A DNA stretch of 64,000 nt from Adiantum capillus-veneris (Eukaryota; Streptophyta; Polypodiopsida; Polypodiales; Pteridaceae), in the NCBI GenBank assembly GCA_014529385.2, contig CM043960.1, positions 27,231,896 through 27,295,895 on the forward strand, written 5' to 3'. The notes below the pieces were generated by a model. The model was given only the letters and a program-made list of their open reading frames with translations. It did no database searches and was not told the DNA's origin. The position numbers and the translations under genes were made by a program. Position 1 is the stretch's first letter, and every line of letters starts with the position of its first letter. This document shows positions 10,575-19,266 of this stretch, in pieces.

Positions 10575-12175
10575 ATGTCTACGCAACCACCAACCATTGA
10601 GGTTGCAGAGTTGTCCATACCCTCTCCTAAGCAAGAGCAACCCAAAGTCATGAAGATTAGGAGGTCTTCAAGGTTCTCTAAACCAATTGCTCAAGAAATG
10701 CCATCATCACCAGAAGTGTTGATTGATGAGGAGATGTCCACACCATTGGAAGAATATCCTTTGGCTATGGAGATGGAGCAGTGGAGTACAACATTTTGGA
10801 GATGGCAACACATTGACTTCAATGTTCCTGTACACAAGGAGTGGATTCAGAAAATTGGCCTTTTGGATTATGGCATGCTTCCATGGAAGCATTGGAAGAA
10901 TAATCCAATCTTGATGAACATTTTGACCCATGTGCAGGATACCAAGGGGAACATATCTGGAAGCTACTGGTTCAGCCCTGAGTTGGTGGAAACTGTGTTT
11001 AATCTGCATGTGGAGGAAGACAATCAGGTTACTAAGGCTTCTGATGACATGATGGAAATAGAGTTTGGTCCTGCATAGGGTAATAGAGGTTATTACCCTA
11101 TTGCTAAGATGTAGAACCCTTTCATATTTCAACAACTAAGGTGGTACTTGGAGATGGTTTGTGTGCGAGTGAAGCTCGAGGACATCTCAAAGGATAATTA
11201 TGCAATATTGAATGTTGTTGAGTTGGGGAAGCCTATTAGATGGGAAAATTTATTATTCAATAGGTTAAACACTGAGATTCATCAGAAAAGAAAGAGAAGG
11301 GAGAGGTCTATAAGGATTGGAGCCTTTTTGATAGCCTTACAGATTCATGCCATGAGCATGACCTCTTTTGGGGGAGGTACTCTAGGAAAGATGGAATTGC
11401 TATCATTAATAGGTGGAACTGAGCCAAGCAAGGGTACATTAATGGGAAAAGTGGAGAAAGAAGTCAGGAAAAAGAATCTGTAGGACCCAAGTTAGAGCCA
11501 AGTCACATCTTCAGTCAGTCTGCACGACCAAGATGATATCTAGAAAAGTTTAGGGGAGGAGTTTGATACTGACATGGATACACTTTTGGCAACTCCTAAA
11601 GCAACCCCAAAGTAGGAAACAATCAATAGGTTCTCCACTAAACCATCTTTGAAGTTAAAAAGAAGAAAGCTTGATATTTAGGACAGTGATGATAGAGGAG
11701 AGAAGTTACTGAGCAAATTTAATAATCAAATTGGCATTGCTGATGCTTATAAGGCCTTGGAGTTGGTCACAAGTTTGTGGGATAGGGACATATTAATTAC
11801 AGTGTTCTCCAAAGGAAAAAATTTCAGTTATAGGATCAGGTTTTTGAATTGCAAAATATAACAAAGAGGTGAAAGGAGGATACAAAACTAATTGAGAATC
11901 TAGAGGAGTGCATTCAAGGTTTAAAATCAGATATGGAGAATTCAAAGGAGAGCACTGCTATCTTCTACAAATATCACTTGGATAGAAGACTTAATATTGC
12001 AGAAGAGCTTAAAGGTTGGAAGGAAAAGTGGGATGCCAACATGTCTGATCAAATGGAGTTACTAGAGTATAACTACTCCAAGATTCAATCAAAAAGTAGT
12101 ATGATTCTAAGCAGAGCTCAAGCATGTAAGGAACTAGAAGGAAAAATGAGAGATATTGATCAGGGATTTATCACA
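10575..12175 (+). pseudogene. Extra ORF downstream of Ty3 pol, function unknown
   Basis: An ATG at 10575 opens a frame of about 168 codons (begins 'MSTQPPTIEV', ends 11078). Further in-register stretches follow at 11148-11483 and 11933-12178, separated by stops. Together they suggest a once longer protein of roughly 500 residues. The first part has a basic stretch (KIRRSSRFSK), an acidic region and a tryptophan-rich block ('WSTTFWRWQHIDF', 'MLPWKHWKNNPILMN'). The last part is charged and probably helical ('AEELKGWKEKWDANMSD'). I do not recognise a domain. Its position after integrase matches the extra or env-like ORFs known in Tat/Athila elements, but I see no clear signal peptide or membrane segment. 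Confidence 0.55.
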
Positions 12176-12480
12176 TAGGAAGACTTGTTTACATTGGCAA
12201 AGGCACAAGAAATTGGAGATGATGGTACGGTTTTCAGGATAAGGATACTAAATTTAGTGGAATTATTATAGAAGTGGTTGAAGAGGTACTTGGAGTCATA
12301 GTAACAGGGAAATCTACTGATGATACTAAGAAAGGGGAGTAAAATCAAGAAATGGAAACAGATAAAGTACATGGCAAGGATGAAGAAGGAAAGGAAAAGA
12401 TATTTGAACTAGTGAATACTTTGGAGTTGCCCTTGGGGGAGTTACCAAAGTCTTCAACATTGGAGATGACTGATTGAAAG

Positions 12481-12849
12481 TGTTTTTGAACACTAAATTA
12501 GGGAATGTGAAGTGGTCATAGTTTTTGTGATGTATTTGTGTATCTTGGTTTAGGTACTAGGCATTGCACTTTATGTCATTTAAATCTATGAGCGCTGAAT
12601 TTTGTTAACAAGGGATTTTGTGGGTCGAAGTCAAAAGTTTTTGGGAAAAAATTCATACCACTAGGCTATCCCGACAAGTTGTAACGTTTTGGCAAGTTGT
12701 ATGAATGAAGAAGAAGACATTGAAGCCCTGTGCACTGTGTTTTTTCATGGTATTCTTGAGTTAACAATTTTCAATTATGGTGAAGTAACCTGTGTATTTC
12801 CTATTTCGGTGCCTGAATAGTATGGATTCATGAATGCTGTGTGTAATCT
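12481..12849. other. No gene; presumed junction of the Tat-like element and Copia leader
   Basis: No coding signal. A G-rich stretch with 'TTTTTGGGAAAAAA' near 12640 could be part of a polypurine tract or an LTR edge, but I cannot pair it with another copy. Confidence 0.4.
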
Positions 12850-12940
12850 ACTTGAAGTTGAAGTATGTAACTTGATTGGTACATTCCCATGACCCCAATA
12901 ATAGGATGACTTGAATGAGCATGCTATGGTAACCATTAGA
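12850..12940 (+). pseudogene. Displaced N-terminal piece of the Copia Gag
   Basis: Plus-strand translation just before 12940 reads 'DDLNEHAMVTI'. The Copia Gag at 5346 begins with 'LHIDESIYF'. The two pieces are on opposite strands and end exactly at the proposed inversion breakpoints. Joined head to tail they give an uninterrupted Copia Gag pattern. Upstream codons contain stops, so it is a pseudogene. Confidence 0.75.
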
Positions 12941-13203
12941 GAAAGAACGAAGTATCCTAATTTTGACTCACCTCTCTTTCTTTCCTAAAAATACTATCTC
13001 TAAGCTTTTTCTTCACACATAGATTAGGTTCCCACATAAACCTATTGTTCCACATAAAGAAAGATCATAAATAAATAGATTCTGAACCCGATTTTCAATC
13101 CGATTGCTCTGATAAACTCATGATGACTCACAAAATTGAGAATCTCAATTACTTTGCAAAATAACTAAAATGACTTATATGGATAAATGTTGGGTACATT
13201 ACA
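12941..13203 (-). repeat. First 263 bp of the AUT 3' LTR
   Basis: On the minus strand it starts TGTAATGTACCCAACATTTA right after a polypurine tract (AAGTTGGGGAGAT at 13204-13216) and matches the other LTRs until '..TTCTTTCTCT'. There it breaks off at about 12941. The next LTR bases are found at 5347, inverted. Confidence 0.92.
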
Positions 13204-13233
13204 ATCTCCCCAACTTAGGGATTTGAGATGTCC

Positions 13234-14009
13234 TCATCTCCAGAAAAAGTGAGGATAATCCTTCTCTAAGGTAGATTCATCTTCCCATGTTGCATCTTCT
13301 TCAGGGTAGTTCTGCCATTGAACAAGGTGTTCTCTGAGGATTCTATTCCAAAGAATCTTCTCTCGGGACTCTAGAATCCTGGATGGTTGGAATTCTAAGA
13401 TACTTTGGGTAGGCATGACAATCTATTCATCATTTAGAAGTTGATAAGCACAGGGGATATAGGGCTTCAATAAGCTCACATGAAATACGTCATGAACTGT
13501 AATATGTTCTGGTAACTTCAACTTGTAAGCTTGAGTATCGATACACTTGGTCACTTCATAAGGACCACAATAATTTGGGATAAGCTTATTCTACTTTCCA
13601 AGCGATAAGCTACTTCTCTTTGGATGAATCCAAAGAAAAACTTTGTCGCCTTCTTTGAATCTTCGCTCGGACCTCTTTCCATCTGCATACTATTTTTGGT
13701 GATCCTGAGCCGCTTGAATATCCCTCTGAATGACTTTCACTTGGCTTTCGATTTCTTCAAGCATCTTCTTAGACGCTTCTACTCTTATGGTAGGATCTGA
13801 AAAATTAAGCGGAGAGATACAGTCCTGTCCATATAAGCCACAAAATGGGGTCATACCAATGCTTTAGTGATAAGAAGCATTGTAGACATACTCCACTAGA
13901 GGTAAAAATTGAATCCATCGCTTAGGTTCCCTACTGCAATAAGCTCTAAGAATATCTTCAATGACTGAGTTGACTCGCTCCGTTTGTCCATCTGATTGAG
14001 GATGGTATG
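13234..14009 (-). pseudogene. AUT integrase C-terminus and chromodomain
   Basis: Minus-strand translation from 14009 starts at the third integrase catalytic residue ('HPQSDGQTERVN'). It continues through 'RAYCSREPKRWIQFLPLVEY' and the GPF/Y-like module ('NYCGPYEVTKCI'). It ends in a chromodomain ('EHLVQWQNYPEEDATWEDE', 13355-13290), which directs integration to heterochromatin in this lineage. Several TAG/TGA stops interrupt it. The upstream half of integrase is at 24304-24014, separated by the TR-GAG insertion. Confidence 0.9.
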
Positions 14010-14462
14010 TGTAATGTACCCAACATTTACCCTTATAAATCATTTCAGATATTTTGCAAGGTAATTGAGATTCTCAATTTTGTGAGTCATCATGAGTTTA
14101 TCAGAGAAATCGGATTGAAAATCGGGTTTCGAATCCATTTATTTATGATCTTTCTTTATGTGGAACAATAGATTTATGTGGGAACCTAATCTATGTATGA
14201 AGAAAAAGCTTAGAAATAGTATTTTTAGAAACGAAAGAGAGGTGAGTCAAAATTAGGATACTTCTTTCTTTCTCTCTTTCAATATAGAATGGGAACTTGT
14301 AAGTATAGAGCTTTTTAGAATCCTGTATAGAATTCGTGTACGCAATAAATAAATAAATAATAATATATATATATATATTTATATAGAGCCGCGATGACGC
14401 GCGAGCTTTTTTCTTCTCCTATTCTTGAAACCTCTCAGTATTCTTAGCACCCCCCTAGGGCC

Positions 14463-14470
14463 TATATAAA
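14463..14470 (+). promoter_or_regulatory. TATA box of left LTR
   Basis: TATATAAA in 'GGCCTATATAAAGGACCC'. Transcription would begin about 30 bp downstream, shortly before the CT microsatellite and the Gag ATG. Confidence 0.78.
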
Positions 14471-15130
14471 GGACCCTTCTCCTCTCACTTTTAACACACA
14501 CATCTACAGAAGCGGAACCTCTCTTGCAACGATGCGCTGGAGGAAGCCTCTCTCCCTTAACCTCTCATCTTCAAGCCATCTCCATCTCCAATCTTCGACG
14601 TGCCTTCACCCAATTTGTGAACACACACACTCTCTCTCTCTCCATCAACGCGCTTTTCTTTTCTCCATTCCGAAGCTATGGCTCCGAAGCCTGTAACTCA
14701 AAGTTCCAAGGACGCCCATGCCGTTGCACCACCAAGGAAGGTGGGAAGAAAGGTGTCAACTCCAAACGTAGCTCATGCGGAAGCATCAATCGAAGAAGAA
14801 GTCGAAGCCGTCCAATCACTAGTACAGGAGTTAGCCGCACGCGCTCCAAATTCGGTAAGACAATTTATAATTCTACATTGCTATTCATGTTTGACTTGGG
14901 AAGCTAAGCATAGGGAACCCTTAAACCATTCGAGAAACGTGATTCTATCACATGAAACAAGCATATGTTTTCATAGACTAGTGAAAGGACTGTTTGATAA
15001 ATTATTACTGTTTGTTGGATTGTTATTGTTTTTATTGTTTGATAAGCGGTTTCTGATTGATATGAAGAATTGGTTGATCATGTTTGATGAATCATTAATG
15101 AGATGAATTGTTGAAAGAATATATTTTGTT

Positions 15131-15396
15131 CTCGCGAGTAGCGAGATGATTCCGGGGATAGCGGAGATTAAAGCTGAGGTTATCGGCTCTCTTTTGTTCC
15201 TCGCGGGTAGCGGGATGCCTGGCGGTTAGCGAGATGCCTCGAGGGTAGCGGGATGCCTCGTGGTTAGCAAGATGCCTCGCGGGTAGCGGGATGCCTCGTG
15301 GGTAGCGAGATGGGAAGGTTGCGCAATTCGTGGTTAGCGAATAAATCATTTGCAAAGGCTCTGTTGGTTAGACAGAGAAAGTCCGCGGGTAGTGGC
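15131..15396 (+). repeat. GGNTA hairpin cluster in left LTR
   Basis: About a dozen short inverted repeats, each with a five-base loop GGGTA, GGTTA or GGATA. Different stems occur side by side: CTCGY/GCGAG types, TCCGG/GCGGA, ATTCGT/GCGAAT, and CTCTGTT/GACAGAG (with one G-U pair). Many are separated by ATGC, which makes the region look like a 19-21-bp minisatellite. The outlying stems show that the shared element is the loop, not the unit sequence. Confidence 0.85.
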
Positions 15397-15992
15397 AAAA
15401 CCATGAGAAATTGGAAAAGTTGTTTTGTTGAATAATAGGGTTTCCTTCATTAGCGTTGTTTGAATTGTTTTGGTATTGTTTGAAGGGCTGTATAAAAGAA
15501 CTTGTGTTTGGAATTAATTAAGTAACACTGTTTGTATATGTAAAACAGTCTGGGAAAAAGTGTGCGTGTGGTGTGCAAAGTGGGGACTGGCTCAGGTTGC
15601 CAGTCAAGGATGGGTGGACTCGATTAGTCGAGTACTTTTCACTTTGTCTCATTTAGTTAGAGATTTATCCCATATCATATTTTGGATTTAAGGATGGCGG
15701 CCGTGCCTCTTAAACGCGGGGAAAAAGGCGTTGTTTTTGGATCCTTAATAAGTGAAAGGGATTTCTTCTCTTATAATGTAAGATCTAGAGTCCATAGAAC
15801 CTTTAACCTCATCGACCTGGCTTGTGGCGTAGGGTCTTGCAACTACGAACATAATAGGTGGAAGTCTTCTTCTCTTTCGTTGCTCGTATCCTTGCTTCGC
15901 ATTATCGGAGTAGGGTGTCGTCAACGGATTTAGAGGAGAGAGAAGGCTATCTTCCATGTCGCCCCGATCTTTTAGGATGGGGACCTTACAGT

Positions 15993-16004
15993 TGGTATCA
16001 GAGC
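15993..16004 (+). other. Primer binding site (tRNA-iMet type)
   Basis: TGGTATCAGAGC, two bases after the LTR end, complementary to the 3' end of plant initiator methionine tRNA. Confidence 0.88.
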
Positions 16005-16233
16005 TTAGGTTAAAAAGATTTAGTTGGCTACTTTAAGCTTCTTCATGTGTATGGTTTTCTATTCCCATTATGAGACTCGCAAGGATATTACAATATGCCG
16101 ATTGATGTATATCATAGTTATGGTTGAAACCTCTAGTATGGTTGCTCTTGGAGAGATCTTTTGTAGAATCCTATATAACATTTTGATGATTTATGATTAA
16201 AAGATTGAGTTATTTTCTACAAAGACATTGTTT

Positions 16234-16456
16234 GACTGGTTAAGTCATGTAAGTGAGTTTTTTTGTATAGATTGAATGAGCCATGACTGGTTAAGTCATG
16301 TGATTGAGATAATCATGACTCGTTAAGTCATATGGATAAGTTTTGATGGACTGGTTAAGTCAAGATTGGTTAAGTAATGTGATTGGGTTTTAATGAATTG
16401 GATAAGTAAGGATTGATTAAGTCATACGATTGAGCTTTTAGTGGACTGGATAAGTC
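16234..16456 (+). repeat. GGNTA hairpin cluster in the TR-GAG leader (left copy)
   Basis: Perfect members are GACT-GGTTA-AGTC (16234-16246), CATGACT-GGTTA-AGTCATG (16282-16300), ATGACT-CGTTA-AGTCAT (16315-16331), GACT-GGTTA-AGTC (16349-16361) and GACT-GGATA-AGTC (16444-16456). Weaker members lie between. The stems are unrelated to those in the LTR cluster, but the loop is the same. Confidence 0.87.
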
Positions 16457-17377
16457 TAAGTTTCAAAAGTACCCTATTGATTTGAGTTATTATAAACATT
16501 GATGTACACTCAGGGGAATCCTCAAATCACTTCTACGTTGGAAAACCCTCAGAACGATGCTCTCTATACGGAGATTCAGGAGAAGAAGTTGTTGCTCAAA
16601 CAAATGCAACCACCTTCTTTTAAAGGAGAGGGTGATGATATTGAGAAAGAAGCAGAAGTATGGATTGAAGCTATGGATGATTACTTCTGTTCTGCGAGAA
16701 CCACACCTGCAAATCAAGCGATGTTAGGGATGTTTCATCTCTTAGGGGAAGTGAAATTATGGTGGAAACAACATTGTCGTGACATGGGAGTGTTGGAGAA
16801 CTCTCAGAGTTGGTGGGAGATCAAACAAGCGGTGAAGGAAAGATACTTACCTCCTGCCCATGAAGCGATAAAGATGAATGAGTTCTTTAGCTTGAAACAA
16901 TACAGTTTATCTTTGGAAGAGTACTACTCAAATTTTGTAAGGCTTAGACGTTACGCATCATCAATGACCATAGAGCAGCAGGTAGCTCGCTTTTGTGAAG
17001 GATTAAGAGAACCCATTTGCTCGCGATTGGAAGCCTTGAAACCTACCATAGTACAAAATGCTTTACTATGAGCCAAACCTTTAATGAAGGAACAAGGGAT
17101 TACAAGAAGAATTGAACAGAATCAAAGTATCAAAGATAGACAACCACAAAGGGTTTATGCTGCTAATGCGCAAGATTCTCGACGCTTGAATGTTCGATGC
17201 TTTGAATATGGATAGTTGGGACATTATCGGAACTCTTGTCCACAACCAACTAATAGAGCAGTAGTAGCAAGCAAAGCAGACTAAGGACATCACTCTTTTG
17301 GATATATTGAGGGTCGAGATAGTAATTAGAGTAGGGGTATTCTCAGTTTTTCTCGAGATGAGGACATCTCGAATCCT

Positions 17378-17391
17378 TAAGTTGGGGAGAT
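17378..17391 (+). other. Polypurine tract (left internal region)
   Basis: 'TTAAGTTGGGGAGAT' directly precedes the TGTAATG start of the next LTR. The same tract precedes the LTRs at 21983 (+) and 13203 (-). Confidence 0.85.
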
Positions 17392-17845
17392 TGTAATGTA
17401 CCCAACATTTACCCTTATAAATCATTTCAGATATTTTGCAAAGTAATTGAGATTCTCAATTTTGTGAGTCATCATGAGTTTATCAGAGAAATCGGATTGA
17501 AAATCGGGTTCCGAATCCATTTATTTATGATCTTTCTTTATGTGGAACAATAGATTTATGTGGGAACCTAATCTATGTATGAAGAAAAAGCTTAGAAATA
17601 GTATTTTTAGGAAAGAAAGAGAGGTGAGTCAAAATTAGGATACTTCTTTCTTTCTCTCTTTCAATATAGAATGGGAACTTGTAAGTATAGAGCTTTTTAG
17701 AATCGCGTATAGAATTTGTGTACGCAAAAAATAAATAAATAAATAATAAATAAATATATATTTATATAGAGCAGCGATGACGCGCGAGCTTTTTTCTTCT
17801 CCTATTCTTGAAACCTCTCAGTATTCTTAGCACCCCCCTAGGGCC

Positions 17846-17853
17846 TATATAAA
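17846..17853 (+). promoter_or_regulatory. TATA box, first half of middle LTR
   Basis: TATATAAA followed by GGACCC, as in the other LTRs. The exon 1 behind it has a 2-bp deletion (ATCGAAGATAGTCG), so it would give a frameshifted Gag. Confidence 0.75.
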
Positions 17854-18004
17854 GGACCCTTCTCCTCTCACTTTTAACAGGCACACCTACAGAAGCGGAA
17901 GCTCTCTTGCAACGATGCGCCGGAGGAAGCCTCTCTCCCTTAACCTCTCATCATCAAGCCATCTCCATCTCCAATTTTCGACGTGCCTTCACCCGATTTG
18001 TGAA

Positions 18005-18051
<47 letters not shown>

Positions 18052-18528
18052 CATCAACGCGCTTTTCTTTTCTCCATTCCGAAGCTATGGCTCCGAAGCG
18101 TGTAACTCAAAGTTCCAAGGACGCCCATGCCGTTGCACCACCAAGGAAGGTGGGAAGAAAGGTGTCAACTCCAAACGTAGCTCATGCGGAAGCATCAATC
18201 GAAGATAGTCGAAGCCGTCCAATCACTAGTACAGGAGTTAGCCGCACGCGCTCGAAATCCGGTAAGACAATTTATAATTCTGCATCGCTATTCATGTTTG
18301 ACTTGGGAAGCTAAGCATAGGGAACCCTTAAACCGTCCGAGAAACGTGATTCTATCACATGAAACAAGCATATGTTTTCATAGACTAGTGAAAGGACTGT
18401 TTGATAAATTGTTACTGTTTGTTGGATTGTTATTGTTTGATAAGCGGTTTCTGATTGATACGAAGAATTGGTTGATCCTGTTTGATGAATCATTAATGAG
18501 ATGAATTATTGAAAGAATATATTTTGTT

Positions 18529-18793
18529 CTCGCGGGTAGCGAGATGATTCCGCGGATAGCGGAGATTAAAGCTGAGGTTATCGGCTCTCTTTTGTTCCTC
18601 GCGGTTAGCGAGATATCTCGCGGGTAGCAGGATGCCTGGCGGTTAGCAAGATGCCTCGTGGGTAGCGGGATGCCTCGCGGGTAGCGAGATGCCTCGCGGG
18701 TAGTGGGATGCCTCGCGCGTAGCGAGATGGGAAGGTTGCACAATTCGCGGTTAGCGAATAAATCGTTTGCAAAGGCTCTGTTGGTTAGAAATA
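18529..18793 (+). repeat. GGNTA hairpin cluster, first half of middle LTR
   Basis: Starts CTCGC-GGGTA-GCGAG and TCCGC-GGATA-GCGGA, continues through CTCGC-type units, and is cut off within the CTCTGTT-GGTTA hairpin by the LTR-LTR joint. Confidence 0.85.
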
Positions 18794-19037
18794 GTATTTT
18801 TAGGAAAGAAAGAGAGGTGAGTCAAAATTAGGATACTTCTTTCTTTCTCTCTTTCAATATAGAATGGGAACTTGTAAGTATAGAGCTTTTTAGAATCGCG
18901 TATAGAATTCATGTACGCAAAAAATAAATAATAATAATAATATATATATATTTTTATATAGAGCCGCGATGACGCGCGAGCTTTTTTCTTCTCCTATTCT
19001 TGAAACCTCTCAGTATTCTTAGCGTCCCCCTAGGCCC

Positions 19038-19045
19038 TATATAAA
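19038..19045 (+). promoter_or_regulatory. TATA box driving the intact gag copy
   Basis: TATATAAA in 'GCCCTATATAAAGGACAC'. This promoter lies upstream of the one uninterrupted exon 1/exon 2 Gag pair. Confidence 0.75.
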
Positions 19046-19196
19046 GGACACTTCTCCTCTCACTTTTAACAATCAGATCTACAGAAGCGGAAGCTCTCTT
19101 GCAACGAGGTGCCGGAGGAAGCCTCTCTCCCTTAACCTCTCATTTCCAAGCCATCTCCATCTCCAATTTTCGACGTGCCTTCACCCGATTTGTGAA

Positions 19197-19235
<39 letters not shown>

Positions 19236-19266
19236 AACGCGCTTTTCTTTTCTCCATTCCGAAGCT

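Larger units (their letters stand above)
7388..12480 (+). mobile_element. Decayed Ty3 element of the Tat/Athila type with an extra 3' ORF
   Basis: On the plus strand the order is protease, RT, RNase H, integrase, then a long additional ORF region. There is no chromodomain. Motifs such as 'YPMILGRPWLR' and 'HVDHQALVYLV' are those of the non-chromodomain plant Ty3 lineages (Tat/Athila/Ogre). I could not find its LTRs. The region between protease and RT lacks the RT N-terminus. Before the 5347-12940 inversion the element lay on the minus strand, like AUT. All parts are pseudogenes. Confidence 0.8.
14010..15990 (+). repeat. TR-GAG left LTR
   Basis: Begins TGTAATGTACCC and ends GGGACCTTACA (1981 bp). 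It contains a TATA box at 14463-14470, a CT-rich leader, coding exon 1 of Gag with splice donor at 14855, and the GGNTA hairpin cluster. Confidence 0.93.
14678..17284 (+). pseudogene. TR-GAG Gag, left copy (two predicted exons, stops)
   Basis: Exon 1 (14678-14854, 59 codons, 'MAPKPVTQSSKDAHAV...') lies inside the LTR and ends at a good donor, TTCG|GTAAGA. Exon 2 starts after the acceptor ACTCAG at 16513 ('GNPQITSTLENPQND'). Both junctions are phase 0, so the frames fuse. The body contains the Ty3 Gag core ('EVWIEAMDDYF', 'GEVKLWWKQHCRDMG'). Two premature stops kill it: TGA at 17069-17071 where the other copy has CGA, and TAG in the zinc knuckle where the other copy has GAG. The intact sister is at 19267-21873. 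Confidence 0.85.

Noticed and set aside
15131-15396. Possible CRISPR-like array
   Set aside because: Repeat units are 19-21 bp, imperfect, without unique spacers, in a plant LTR. The hairpin interpretation fits better.
15682-15933. 83-codon ORF near the 3' end of each LTR (also at 20271 and 23705)
   Set aside because: It is present because the LTRs are copies. It is broken in the LTRs at 5347 and 39514, has no start context and no family motif, and the opposite strand is equally open.
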